A stretch of 55,991 nt of DNA, taken from UBA2287 sp037442025. GTDB taxonomy: Bacteria > Bacteroidota > Bacteroidia > Bacteroidales > Tenuifilaceae. Below, piece by piece: positions 15,929-25,586 of this stretch. Position numbers and translations under genes: made by a program. Each line of letters begins with the position of its first letter. The first letter of the stretch is position 1. The notes beneath the pieces were generated by a model that was given only the letters and a program-made list of their open reading frames with translations, ran no database searches and was not told the origin of the DNA. The stretch spans positions 1-55,991 of the forward strand of contig JBBIRB010000014.1 of the NCBI GenBank assembly GCA_037442025.1, given 5' to 3'.

Positions 15929-17389
15929 ATGAGAATGGAGAAACAGGAGAACAAAACTTACCAGCAACAGCGCAAACCATCGAGTGAATTCAAGGCCAGG
16001 AAGGAGTACCTGAACCATGAGCTTGAGATAATGGCTCCAAAGAGATGGAGACTCAATCTGCCCAAGCGCGATTTCAACTTCGAGATAGAGGATATTGTTC
16101 CTGCGATATCAGGCACGATTGGAAAGATTGTTATGACCACTGCGATTGTCAGCGCTTTTGCTATCGAGTATGGACTTCCACCTGAGTTCGTTACGGAGAA
16201 CGTGCGATTTGAGCTGTTTCTCGTGGCCTTACTGTTTGTGATCCCGATCAGTGGGTTTATAAATCCTCGCGCGAATCTACCGGGCTGTCATGGTCCGATG
16301 ATTCCACTTATCCCACTAATCGTCCTTGCCGGCGGACATCCACTCGCTTTGGGGGTGCTGGTCGGAGTTTTGGGGTTGATACTCGGTATTGCAAAGGGTG
16401 GATCGAGACTGGTCAACCTCACGGGGACTGGTGTTCGTGGTGGACTTCTCATCGTTTTTGGTATGATAGGTATAATGGGACAGTTAACAGCATTTAGGTC
16501 GTGGTCGGTCAGTATAGAAATGGAGATTATATTTCCAATCATAATGCTGGTAACACTCCTTAGTTATACTTACCTGGCACGAATCGGGATGCGCTGGGTG
16601 GCGATCCCTCTATGCTCGCTACTGGCGTTGGTCATTGGCCTTGTTATGGGAGCACCCTTTGAGTTCCGGACCACTCCAGGTATTCCAACTTTGAATCCGC
16701 TTTACTGGTGGGGTACTGATACGGGCTGGATGCTTGGACTTCCCAATCTCGAACACTTCATTGCTGTACTTCCGTTTGCCATTCTGGCGATTGCCATGTG
16801 GCCGCCCGACTTTTTGGGGCACAGGGTGTTTCAGGAGATGAACTACCCATCAGGTGCCAAGAAGGTGCTGATGGATGTTGATGATACGACCATCATGTGC
16901 TCGATAAGGCAATTCGTTGGGAGCGTTCTTGGCGGCGGGAACCTCGCATCTTCATGGGGGACCTATATGATTCCTGCTGGGGTGGCGAAGCGTCCCATAC
17001 CTGCTGGTGCGATACTCACAGGGATATTTTGTTTTGCTGCCATACTAATCGGCTATCCGATGGATATAGCGGTGTGGCCTCCGGTGCTGAGAGTGGCCCT
17101 TATTGTCGGCGTCTTTCTACCGCTCCTTGTAGCAGGAATGCAGATGATAAGGGAGGTAAGACATGCAGAAGCTGCAACAGTATGTGTACTGGGTTCTGTA
17201 TTGGTAAATCCGGTGTTTGGCTGGGCATTAGGTATATTAGTCCATAATAGTGGAATGTTGGGAGATGCAGAGCACGTAAAGGCCCTCAGGCGTATGGATC
17301 GGATTGCTGTACCGCTTATCACCTTCTTGATATGTACCGTTGCAATGGCAGTGACAGGGAAGATACCAGGGATACCTGGAATTCTGTAG
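15929..17389 (+). CDS. polytopic membrane permease-like protein (DUF3360-like), transposon cargo
   Basis: 486 residues with about 12 hydrophobic segments after a basic N terminus of about 60 residues (KEYLNHELEIMAPKRW). The pattern resembles the large sulfate/xanthine/uracil permease fold (NLPGCHGPMIPLIPL, then GVLVGVLGLILGIAKGG), and from memory it fits the DUF3360 family first seen in gammaproteobacteria. The substrate is unknown; an anion or nucleobase is a guess. It is the only complete non-IS gene in the composite transposon. Its codon choice looks less AT-biased than that of its neighbours, suggesting transfer from elsewhere. Two close ATGs (15929 and 15935) could both start it. Confidence 0.75.
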   Translation: MRMEKQENKTYQQQRKPSSEFKARKEYLNHELEIMAPKRWRLNLPKRDFNFEIEDIVPAISGTIGKIVMTTAIVSAFAIEYGLPPEFVTENVRFELFLVALLFVIPISGFINPRANLPGCHGPMIPLIPLIVLAGGHPLALGVLVGVLGLILGIAKGGSRLVNLTGTGVRGGLLIVFGMIGIMGQLTAFRSWSVSIEMEIIFPIIMLVTLLSYTYLARIGMRWVAIPLCSLLALVIGLVMGAPFEFRTTPGIPTLNPLYWWGTDTGWMLGLPNLEHFIAVLPFAILAIAMWPPDFLGHRVFQEMNYPSGAKKVLMDVDDTTIMCSIRQFVGSVLGGGNLASSWGTYMIPAGVAKRPIPAGAILTGIFCFAAILIGYPMDIAVWPPVLRVALIVGVFLPLLVAGMQMIREVRHAEAATVCVLGSVLVNPVFGWALGILVHNSGMLGDAEHVKALRRMDRIAVPLITFLICTVAMAVTGKIPGIPGIL

Positions 17390-17492
17390 CACAATGAATA
17401 TGTTCAAGCGTACCCCGCCAAAAAAGGGCGGGGAAATTATTTGCCAAAAATATAGCCTTGTTGTGAGTAATTAACCTTAAACATTGGTTATC

Positions 17493-17644
17493 ATGACAAA
17501 AAAAAACCTTCCCCCCGACAGTGTTGCTGCAGTTCTTGAGCTAGAGCTGGTAATGAAAGCCAGTACCTATGCCCCCAAAAACATAGTGTGCTATATGCGC
17601 GAAATTAGTTACATCGTGGAGTATTTCCCTAGCTCAGCATTCTA
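17493..17644 (+). pseudogene. N-terminal fragment of a tyrosine recombinase, cut by IS copy 2
   Basis: From the ATG at 17493 the frame encodes about 50 residues, including YAPKNIVCYMREISYIVEYFP, typical of the SAM-like core-binding domain of tyrosine integrases. IS copy 2 starts at 17645 and the rest of the gene is absent on its other side. The IS, or the end of the captured segment, therefore truncated it. It suggests that the cargo came from another mobile element. Confidence 0.55.
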
Positions 17645-18990
17645 CAGGGCAAACGCATTTAAAAATTTAGTAATTCCTCCCTGTACTTTATATTGAGTGC
17701 GGCTCTAAGCCTATTTTGCTTTATGCTTCCCATTTTTTTGTCTTCAAGTAAGCACAAGGCCAGCTTTGTTATGATATTAAAATTTTGAGCGGCATTCGCT
17801 TTTTGCTTAGTCGAGTAATCCTCTTTGAAATTTACATCGAGCATCCAGTGCAGGTAGTTTTCAACTGCCCAATGCGCACGCACCCAGGCATTAAACTGGC
17901 CAGCAGTGCCACTTGCGCTTGAAATATAGTGTCGCACCTGTTTCGTTACCGCCCCTGTCGATTTAAAAATACGCTGCGATTCAATTCTGATAATGGTTTT
18001 TATCCCAGCCCATCCGGCGGGAAGCTCAACACGGGCTAAATCATTGTATATAGCACAGCAACGGGTTTCTATCCGTCCATGCCCCATGTCGGTTTGCGTG
18101 TCGAAATCGGATGGCTTTTTAAACCGAACCGTATCGGCTATCCCCTCCTGTAGCGTGGGCTGATTGCCCTTTACCGCCAGAATGTAGTCCGCCCTGCTGG
18201 TGGTTATCTGTTTGGCAATTTCTTTTTGGCGCCCCATGGCGTCTATGGTTACTATAGAGCCCTCCAGGTCAAGCAAGGTTAGCAATTCGGGGGATGGCCG
18301 TGATCTCATTGCTCTTTTCAGAGACAACTTTTTGCCCTAAGGTAACCCCTCTGCCCTGAGCAAAAGCGGAGACCACATGGATGGCCGGCAAGCTTTTGAA
18401 CTTGCTGGCGGAGCTGCAAATGGTTTTACCGTCAATTGCCACCACCTCCCTTCCAGGGGGCCTGGGTACTTGCCCCGTCAAATGGCTGAAGCAACGGCTA
18501 AGTTCGTCCGGATTAATGGCGGAAAACACCCGGTTGATGGTATCATGCGCGGGCACCCCATGCTTAAAGCCACCAAACTTCTGAAGCCATTCAAGTTGGC
18601 TGTGGCCAAATTCTTCGATTTCGTTCCAGTCGTTTGCTCCGCACAGGACGGCAGAAATGACCAGCAGGAGAATATCGAACAGCGCGTGCTTAAAGTTGCC
18701 CTTTGAGGTTCTACGAGGGTCGGTGATTGGATGGAAACTTGTGCGGAAGTGGGCGATTCCCGAAAATAGATTTGTCCTCCTATTAATTTAGCATTCGCTC
18801 CAAATATTTAACATATCCCGCTGTATATCAATATGCTATATTTGAAAAATGAAAGGCAGGGTAAAAAGTTCATCCAACTTCCTGCCTTTCAAAAAAAATT
18901 AATCATACAAACATAATGACAAATTATGAGGACTGAGCTCCTCCGGGAGCAATATGCACTATAGTGATTTTTTTAAATGCGTTTGCCCTG
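17645..18990 (-). mobile_element. ISAs1-type insertion sequence, copy 2
   Basis: 1,346 bases, same orientation and ends as copy 1. It differs from copy 1 by one silent change near the transposase stop (TTG/TTA), a few bases around 18954-18965, and one T fewer in the run before the right terminal repeat. Confidence 0.92.
17659..18787 (-). CDS. ISAs1-family DDE transposase, split by a frameshift (copy 2)
   Basis: Identical in protein to copy 1, including the CCC-CGA shift site, the missing start codon and the catalytic motifs (AIDGKTI, VTIDAMG, HWAVENYLHW). The upstream frame stops at 18269 and the downstream frame starts at 18327. Because both copies carry the same lesion, either the element moved with it (programmed shift, or helped in trans) or one copy was made from the other by recombination. 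Confidence 0.88.
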
Positions 18991-19002
18991 CGGCTTTTCC
19001 TC

Positions 19003-19039
19003 TTTGCTTAGGCTCAGTTAACAATATTTCATACTTTTG
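19003..19039 (+). promoter_or_regulatory. promoter of the beta-helix lipoprotein gene
   Basis: TTTG at 19003-19006 and TACTTTTG at 19032-19039. The -7 box is an exact TAnnTTTG match; the 25-base spacing is longer than usual, so the -33 assignment is weak. The transposon ends 12 bases before the TTTG. The -7 box mirrors the amidohydrolase box on the other side of the transposon. Confidence 0.5.
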
Positions 19040-19069
19040 CACGTATTAAAGCAAAGCTCTCCGCAACCC

Positions 19070-20509
19070 ATGTATAAATTATTCATTCTTTCAGTTGTAA
19101 CAATTTCTATTTTTTTTGCTTCGTGCGAAAGGGATAACTTTTCAACCGATCCCAAGTTTAAATTGTCGTTTAGCCGCGACACCATGCACTTCGATACTGT
19201 TTTTACCAGCATAGGCTCAGCCACCCGCCATTTTAAAGTGTACAATAGGAACCGGAGCGACCTTCAAATATCAAATGTAAAACTGGCAAGGGGTGCATCA
19301 TCGTTCTTCCGCATGAATGTTGATGGCGAAGCCACCAACCATGCCCGCAATGTTACTATTCGTGGTGGCGATAGTTTGTTTGTATTTGTAGAGGTTACAG
19401 TTGACCCTACCAATCAAAGTTCGCCGCTTCTCATTGCCGACTCCATTGTTTTCGAAACCAATGGCAATATTCAGGACGTGAAATTAATTGCATGGGGGCA
19501 AGATGTTTACTTTCACAAATCCGACAGTATTTATTTCAACACAACCTTACCAAATGATAAGCCCCATTTGGTTTACAACTACCTTTGGGTAAAACCCCAT
19601 GTTGAGCTAACGCTGCTGCCGGGTACCCGATTTCATATGCACAATAATGCCTTTTTGGCTGTTGCCGGTTCGCTCAGTATTAATGGCACCTTCGACAACC
19701 CAGTAACTTTTGAAGGTGACAGACTAGAATCTTTTTATAGCGACAAAGCTGGCCAATGGGCTGGCATTTGGCTAATGGCCGGAAGCAGAAATAATTCTAT
19801 CGATTGGGCTCGAATAAAAAATGGCATTTATGGTATTATTGTCGATACAGTTATGACCCCCGGTTTGCCAACCCTTACCCTAAACAATAGTAGGGTTGAA
19901 AATATGAGCTACACCTGCTTGTTAGGTCGTGGTGCAACCATTGAGGTTTCCAATTCGCTCTTTTCTAATGCAGCCAATTATGCTGTTGCACTTACTATTG
20001 GAGGTCGTTACAGGTTTTACCATTGCACCATAGCCAACTATTGGGCACAGTATGTGCAGAGAAAGGGACCCGCCCTGTTGCTCAATAACTTTTACACCTA
20101 TAAGCATCCCACAACGGGAATAGAAATGGTTGAACCACGCGATTTGCATGAGGCTCATTTTTCGAATTGCATTATTTATGGTTCGCGCGATAATGAATTT
20201 GTAGTAGACAATTTATACAACGGCAACCCTGTAAGCGCATTAATGAACTTTCATTTTGAGCATTCAATTATTAGGGTTCCACAAAATTTCGATCTATCCA
20301 ACTCCACCTATTTTAACAACGTTTTACGCGAAAACCCTAAGTTTAAGGATACCCGTGCCTACAATTTTCAGCTCGATACCCTCAGCCCTGCCAAGGACTA
20401 TGGGCTGCTATCAACAAGCCTGCTTTACCCTTTCGACTTAAATAATGTGAGCCGTTTGAACGATGCAGGGCCCGATTTGGGAGCATTTGAACGGGTTGAA
20501 CCTCGATAA
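19070..20509 (+). CDS. lipoprotein with right-handed beta-helix repeats
   Basis: About 479 residues from the ATG at 19070 (the frame opens 11 codons earlier at 19037, but the signal peptide starts at MYKLFILSVV). The lipobox is FFASC, so it should be lipid-anchored. The first part is a beta-sandwich-like region (MHFDTVFTSIGSATRHFKVYN). The rest is a run of short beta strands and right-handed turns (ATIEVSNSLFSNAANYAV, ALLLNNFY), typical of parallel beta-helix surface proteins, ending in the common GPDLGAFE motif. No catalytic triad is evident. The RNA methyltransferase gene follows after 10 bases. Confidence 0.85.
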   Translation: MYKLFILSVVTISIFFASCERDNFSTDPKFKLSFSRDTMHFDTVFTSIGSATRHFKVYNRNRSDLQISNVKLARGASSFFRMNVDGEATNHARNVTIRGGDSLFVFVEVTVDPTNQSSPLLIADSIVFETNGNIQDVKLIAWGQDVYFHKSDSIYFNTTLPNDKPHLVYNYLWVKPHVELTLLPGTRFHMHNNAFLAVAGSLSINGTFDNPVTFEGDRLESFYSDKAGQWAGIWLMAGSRNNSIDWARIKNGIYGIIVDTVMTPGLPTLTLNNSRVENMSYTCLLGRGATIEVSNSLFSNAANYAVALTIGGRYRFYHCTIANYWAQYVQRKGPALLLNNFYTYKHPTTGIEMVEPRDLHEAHFSNCIIYGSRDNEFVVDNLYNGNPVSALMNFHFEHSIIRVPQNFDLSNSTYFNNVLRENPKFKDTRAYNFQLDTLSPAKDYGLLSTSLLYPFDLNNVSRLNDAGPDLGAFERVEPR

Positions 20510-20519
20510 TTCCTTGGTT

Positions 20520-21623
20520 ATGGTTCCCGCCGGCTGCAATTGGTTGTGTAGGGCTTGCGCCCATAGGGAGTTTACACAAGAGCAGAGCCTCGAGCATAAG
20601 TTAGGGTTTGTATGTAAAATGCTGAAAGCATGGGAACATACCATTGAACCGGTTCGTTCAGTTTCGCTTAGCGAGCGTTGGCACTACCGTGCAAAGGTAA
20701 GCCTCAATGCACAATGGCTCAATAACCAATGGACATTTGGCACTTTAAACCGCGATGAATTCATTCCCATACCCCAATGTCCAATTCACGCCCCCATTGT
20801 TGCCAAAACCATTGAAACGCTCCAACGCTACTTGCCATCTCCCAACAATTTCGAACTGGCTTTTCTGCAACAAACCCAAGCCCAATGCGTTATGGTGCTC
20901 AAACAAAGGGAAACACCCGACACTAAATGGTTCTCTCAAACTACTGAAGATGAACTTCGTAGCATTGGAATTGAGGGTTTTTGGATTCACCTGAACCCTT
21001 CGGCCGGACGACGCATGTTCGAAAAAACCCGGTGGATTAACCTTTTTGGTGAAAAGCGAACGCAAACCGAAAGCGGACTTTGGTATGGCCCTGGGGCCTT
21101 TCAGCAACTTATTCCGAAATTGTATAACGAGTCGGTTAACGAAGCCAAAGCGTTTTTGAAACTTACTAAGCATTCAGCAGTAGTCGATCTTTACTGTGGT
21201 GTTGGTGCTACGCTCCGCGAATGGATAGGCAGCGGTTCAACCACACTGGGCGTAGAACTGAGTGGCGAAGCCATTGAGTGCGCAAAATTAAACGTTCCTG
21301 ATGCAAATATACTTCGGGGTGCTTGCCGCCATCGTATACCTCAATTTGCTCAATGGACAAAGGTAAAAAGAGACGAAGGGAAGGAAGTTTTACTATACGT
21401 GAATCCACCCCGAACAGGCATTGAATCCCAAGTACTTGAATGGATTGCCCAAGAAGGGAAACCACTTCGAATTGCCTACCTCTCGTGCAGCCCTGGCACT
21501 CTTTCAAAAAATCTCACATTCCTTTGTGAACACGAATATCGAGTTACGCGAATTATCCCGTACGACTTCTTTCCCCAAACAAAACACATTGAATGCCTTG
21601 CGTTAGTAGAGTTAAGGGGTTAA
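20520..21623 (+). CDS. class I SAM-dependent RNA (uracil-5) methyltransferase, RlmD/TrmA-like
   Basis: About 367 residues. The C-terminal half is a Rossmann methyltransferase: VVDLYCGVGATL binds SAM, YVNPPRTGI is the DPPR-type motif, and AYLSCSPGTL holds the Cys nucleophile that attacks uracil C6. Near the N terminus CNWLCRAC is a compact Cys cluster that may bind the 4Fe-4S cluster found in RlmD, with a further Cys at QCPIH. The product should be 5-methyluridine in rRNA or tRNA; which site cannot be told. The open frame reaches back to 20463 inside the lipoprotein gene; the ATG at 20520 is preferred because it lies 10 bases after that stop. Confidence 0.85.
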   Translation: MVPAGCNWLCRACAHREFTQEQSLEHKLGFVCKMLKAWEHTIEPVRSVSLSERWHYRAKVSLNAQWLNNQWTFGTLNRDEFIPIPQCPIHAPIVAKTIETLQRYLPSPNNFELAFLQQTQAQCVMVLKQRETPDTKWFSQTTEDELRSIGIEGFWIHLNPSAGRRMFEKTRWINLFGEKRTQTESGLWYGPGAFQQLIPKLYNESVNEAKAFLKLTKHSAVVDLYCGVGATLREWIGSGSTTLGVELSGEAIECAKLNVPDANILRGACRHRIPQFAQWTKVKRDEGKEVLLYVNPPRTGIESQVLEWIAQEGKPLRIAYLSCSPGTLSKNLTFLCEHEYRVTRIIPYDFFPQTKHIECLALVELRG

Positions 21624-21850
21624 TTGGGGTTATTGAGTTATTGGGTTAATGAAGACCGAAGCTGGAAGTAGACTGCTGAATGAAGACAGCCGACTTGACC
21701 ATCGACGGGAGCCTCAGGGCAAGCAACCGAAAACAGAAAACTGGCAACTGAACATTTGAATAACTGAACTGACAACTGATAACCGACCCTTCGGGAGTCT
21801 CAGTGCAAGCAACCAACTGAAAACTGACAACCGAGAACTTACAAACGTCC
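21624..21850 (+). repeat. low-complexity dispersed repeat, copy A
   Basis: A run of GTTATT-type units is followed by GAAGACCGAAGCTGGAAGT and then many CAACTGA/AACTGACAAC units. A direct repeat GGGAGnCTCAGnGCAAGCAACC occurs at about 21709 and 21792. The same order of parts is found inverted at 51640-51845 and partly at 40727-40798. No gene is seen. A TATCTTTA box just after it (about 21864) may serve the next gene. Confidence 0.65.
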
Positions 21851-21893
21851 CCAAATTCTTATTATCTTTAGCCGATCATTTTAATTTGAAATT

Positions 21894-22928
21894 ATGCGTG
21901 TAGAAAAACTTTTTGTTATTCTGTTCCTGCTAACTTGCTTATGGTATTCAGGAGAAGCTCAGGAACGGTACAGGGTAATGTTTTATAATGTTGAGAACCT
22001 ATTCGATCCGTTTGATGATAGCCTGACCCGCGATGAGGAGTTTACGCCACAAGGGGCACGTTTCTGGACCTGGAAACGAATGACCGAAAAGATGAATAAC
22101 ATTTATAGAGTTGTAACAGCAGTTGGTGAGTGGGATTTACCCGCAATTGTTGGGTTTTGCGAAATTGAAAATCGATTTGTTTTGAACCAGCTAATTACAA
22201 AAACCCCACTGGCCAAATTCAATTATCGGATAGTACATAAAGAATCGCCCGACGGGCGAGGAATTGATGTGGCGCTAATTTACCGGCCCGACCGGTTCGT
22301 TTTGCAGGAGGAGCGTTTCTTTAGGGTTGTAAACCCCGACGATCCCAGGCGTACAACCCGCGATGTGCTTTATGCTCGTGGCATATTGGGAAATCTCGAT
22401 ACGCTGCACGTTTTTGTAAACCATTGGCCATCGAAGTTAGGTGGCGAACTGGCATCGGAACCGGGCCGTATGGCTGCCGGCCATTTGGTTAGGCAGAAAA
22501 TAGATTCTATTCTCATTTTCTCACCCGAAGCACGCATAATTATTATGGGCGATTTCAACGATGGCCCCAACAGCTCCCCCATCACCAAAGCACTTGGAGC
22601 AAAACCAATACAAGCTCCTTTCAGCCCTAACGGGCTGTACAACCTTCACCATCGATTCGAAGGGAGCGGCACTGGCACCATTAAGTTTCAGGGAGCCTGG
22701 GAGGTGATAGACATGATGATAGTTTCAGGTGCACTCTTAAACCGTAAACACCCTATTTATGCAAATCCTGAAGGAGGTAGAATTTTTCAGGCCGATTTTT
22801 TGAACGAAGAGGATACCAATTTTGTTGGCGTTCGCCCTTCCCGCACATATATTGGGTTTAAATACCACGGAGGTTTTGCCGACCATTATCCTATTTACAT
22901 GGACCTATACCCTAACCCAACTCCCTAA
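21894..22928 (+). CDS. secreted endonuclease/exonuclease/phosphatase-family protein
   Basis: 344 residues with a cleavable signal peptide (about 22 residues, ending GEAQ). The EEP fold motifs are in order: FYNVENLFDP, CEIEN (metal Glu), GRGIDVALIY, VNHWPSK, MGDFND (catalytic Asp/Asn) and ADHYPI (catalytic Asp-His). This DNase I-like superfamily cleaves phosphodiesters or phosphomonoesters; the secreted Bacteroidetes group has no firmly known substrate. It is preceded by the dispersed repeat and stands alone. ATG at 21894. Confidence 0.9.
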   Translation: MRVEKLFVILFLLTCLWYSGEAQERYRVMFYNVENLFDPFDDSLTRDEEFTPQGARFWTWKRMTEKMNNIYRVVTAVGEWDLPAIVGFCEIENRFVLNQLITKTPLAKFNYRIVHKESPDGRGIDVALIYRPDRFVLQEERFFRVVNPDDPRRTTRDVLYARGILGNLDTLHVFVNHWPSKLGGELASEPGRMAAGHLVRQKIDSILIFSPEARIIIMGDFNDGPNSSPITKALGAKPIQAPFSPNGLYNLHHRFEGSGTGTIKFQGAWEVIDMMIVSGALLNRKHPIYANPEGGRIFQADFLNEEDTNFVGVRPSRTYIGFKYHGGFADHYPIYMDLYPNPTP

Positions 22929-23344
22929 GGCATATGAAAGCTTCAGGAAATATTTCATTGGCTGGCCTAAATGCTTTCGTTTCCCAAATTTTTTCTGCAT
23001 TTTCGTACATAAAATGATTTAATTTGCTCTGAAAATCATGATCCTATGGCTTTTAGTGGATTCCAGTTTTTGGATTAATAACTCATCAGGCGTTGGGTTT
23101 AACAGGTTGCCTTTTCATTACCGTTACGCTGGTAATCTTCCCCTTCAAATGACAATTGATAGTGGAAAAATATTTCGCAATATAATCTATTCGGTAGTTT
23201 TGCTGAGCATTACAACAAACTACATTCTGGATAATTTGGTGGAGAAAGTAGGCTAAGTGACCATACTATACGGATTTGTTTTCCGAAATGGAATACTTGC
23301 TTTTTAGGAAAGGGGAAAAAAGATAATAACAAAAGATTGCTCTA
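22929..23344. other. intergenic region without a recognised gene
   Basis: 416 bases. A 72-codon + frame (23038-23256) has no recognisable protein features and an unconvincing composition, so it is not called. No hairpin terminator or RNA gene was recognised. Confidence 0.4.
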
Positions 23345-25483
23345 ATGTTGTCGAACATAGCCAACTTCTTACAATTACCGCTTTCGAACCCTGTACTCAT
23401 TTTTACGGTAATACTTTTCATCATTCTTATTTCGCCTATTTTATTCTCCAAAATCAGAATTCCCTATTTAATTGGTTTAATACTAGCCGGAGCCATTATT
23501 GGCCCACACGGAATTAACCTATTACTGCGCGACAGCAGCATAGTGCTTTTTGGCACAGTTGGGTTGCTCTACATTATGTTTTTGGCAGGAATAGAAATTG
23601 ACTTAGCAGACTTTCAGCGAAACAGGTTAAAAAGTATTGTTTTTGGCCTCTACACTTTTTCTATTCCAATGACAATAGGAACCATTGTTGGACTGTATGT
23701 TCTAAACTATTCTTTACCCACATCAATTCTTTTGGCCAGCATGTTCGCATCGCACACCCTAATAACTTACCCCATTGTGAGTAAAATGGGGATAAGCCGG
23801 AATGTTGCTGTTGGCGTTGCTGTTGGGGGAACAATTATTACAGATACTTTGGCGCTTCTAGTGCTTGCTGTAATAGCAGCAATGGTTAAAGGGGAACTAA
23901 ACAGCGCATTTATGGTGCAACTTAGCATTTCGTTCTTGATTTTTGTAGCAGGCATAATGGTTCTGTTCCCCATGCTTACTCGTTGGTTTTTTAAGAAGAA
24001 TGACGATGGAATATCGCAATTTATATTTGTGCTTGCCCTACTCTTCCTGGCAGGATTTCTTTCTCAGCTAGCCGGAGTTGAACCCATAATTGGAGCTTTT
24101 TTAGCTGGCATAACCCTCAACCGGTTTATTCCATTCAATTCGCCTTTAATGAATCGCATTCATTTTGTTGGAAATGCTCTATTCATCCCATTTTTCCTCA
24201 TTGGAGTAGGCATGCTCATTAATTTCAATACCTTTTTTGGGGATATTCAAACCATCAGGGTTGGGTTGGTAATGACAGTTGTAGCTACTTTTGGAAAGTA
24301 CGCTGCAGCGTGGCTAACCCAAAAAACCTTTGGAATGAGCAACGACCAGCGCAACATCATTTTCGGACTGAGTAACTCGCAAGCAGCCGCTACTTTAGCG
24401 GCTATAATTGTTGGTTACAACATTATCCTCTCATACGACCCGGCTGGTAACCCCATTCGACTTTTGGACGAAAACATACTAAATGGTACTGTTTTAATGA
24501 TTATGGTTACCTGCATTATTTCTTCGTTTGCAACCCAGAGAAGTGCCAGCAACCTAGCTCTAGCGCAATCGAACGAAAGCAGTGGCGACAAAGAGCCTAA
24601 TGAAAAAATTTTAATTCCAATTAACAATCTTGATAATGTTGAAATGCTTATTAATTTAAGTTTAAGCATTAAATCGAAACACAATTCTAGTCCTATTAAT
24701 GTGCTCAATGTTGTGGGGAACAACGATAGCGAGCAAATGGGCAAGCGAATAGTTGATAAAGCTTCAGAAATAGCCACAGCAACCGAAAACACAGTAAACT
24801 GCCTCATTAGGCACAATAGCAACACGCTAAACGGTATTGTTAATGTTGTTAAAGAACTCAAAATAACCGATATAGTTCTGGGGCTCCATAAAAGCACCGA
24901 CATTTCCGACAATTTTTTGGGCAACTTAACCGACAACCTGCTCCTTCGGTGCCCAACCAATACCCTTATAATGAGGTTCAATCAGCCCCTGGCTACTATA
25001 AAACGAACCTTAGTTTTGATACCCGAAAGGGCCGAAAAGGAGATTGGATTTGCTTTTTGGGTTATTAAACTTTGGAACTTTGCCCGATACTCGAATTCCC
25101 CTTTGCATTTCTATGGCAACGAGAACACATTTCGATTTTTACGACAGATTCAGCAAAAGCATCCCATTGAGGCTTCGTTCGAGTCACTGAATGTTTGGCA
25201 AAGTATCGATTCGGTTGCAACAAAACCCGATGATATGGTTGTTTTCATTATGAGCCGACGGAAACGGACTTCGTTTCATCCCCAAATGAACCGAATAGCC
25301 AACCACATTGAGAAACATTTCTCCAACAAACCCTTTATTCTTTTTTATCCGCTCCAAGCATCTGTACGAATCGATCATGAGACTGACTTGAGTAGCCTGC
25401 TCGATTTAGAGACCCTTAAAAAGAATATTGAACAACTTGACGAGGTAGGAAAGGAAATTGTGAAACTTTTCTGGAAAAAGTAA
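23345..25483 (+). CDS. CPA2/Kef-type cation:proton antiporter with C-terminal USP-like domain
   Basis: 712 residues. Residues about 10-400 hold some 12 membrane helices with the family motifs RIPYLIGLILAGAIIGPHG, LFLAGIEIDL and GVEPIIGAFLAGITLN. The soluble C-terminal part (about 410-712) resembles universal stress protein domains (KILIPINNLDNVEMLINL; TLVLIPERAEKEIGFAFW). The protein probably exchanges K+ or Na+ for H+ across the inner membrane and is gated by its soluble domain. It is a single gene with ATG at 23345. Confidence 0.92.
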   Translation: MLSNIANFLQLPLSNPVLIFTVILFIILISPILFSKIRIPYLIGLILAGAIIGPHGINLLLRDSSIVLFGTVGLLYIMFLAGIEIDLADFQRNRLKSIVFGLYTFSIPMTIGTIVGLYVLNYSLPTSILLASMFASHTLITYPIVSKMGISRNVAVGVAVGGTIITDTLALLVLAVIAAMVKGELNSAFMVQLSISFLIFVAGIMVLFPMLTRWFFKKNDDGISQFIFVLALLFLAGFLSQLAGVEPIIGAFLAGITLNRFIPFNSPLMNRIHFVGNALFIPFFLIGVGMLINFNTFFGDIQTIRVGLVMTVVATFGKYAAAWLTQKTFGMSNDQRNIIFGLSNSQAAATLAAIIVGYNIILSYDPAGNPIRLLDENILNGTVLMIMVTCIISSFATQRSASNLALAQSNESSGDKEPNEKILIPINNLDNVEMLINLSLSIKSKHNSSPINVLNVVGNNDSEQMGKRIVDKASEIATATENTVNCLIRHNSNTLNGIVNVVKELKITDIVLGLHKSTDISDNFLGNLTDNLLLRCPTNTLIMRFNQPLATIKRTLVLIPERAEKEIGFAFWVIKLWNFARYSNSPLHFYGNENTFRFLRQIQQKHPIEASFESLNVWQSIDSVATKPDDMVVFIMSRRKRTSFHPQMNRIANHIEKHFSNKPFILFYPLQASVRIDHETDLSSLLDLETLKKNIEQLDEVGKEIVKLFWKK

Positions 25484-25586
25484 TAACTTGTGGAATAAAA
25501 CCTATTGGGCTCTTAATTGTTTACATTAGCAAAACGTAAAAAGACAAGTGGAACGCGAAGTTTACTCCATAAAGCGCAAAGCGCTT

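Larger units (their letters stand above)
14326..18990. mobile_element. composite transposon: two ISAs1-type copies around a permease gene
   Basis: Two nearly identical IS copies in direct orientation, 3,319 bases apart, enclose about 1.97 kb of cargo. The sequence just outside the left end (ending CGGCTTT) is repeated just outside the right end (starting CGGCTTT), giving a 7-base target duplication for the whole unit. The inner borders share no such match with the outer ones or with each other. This is what transposition of the whole 4,665-base unit predicts. Confidence 0.8.

Noticed and set aside
23038..23256. 72-codon + frame in the 22929-23344 gap
   Set aside because: No recognisable family or start context. 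Composition is not convincing, so it is left uncalled.
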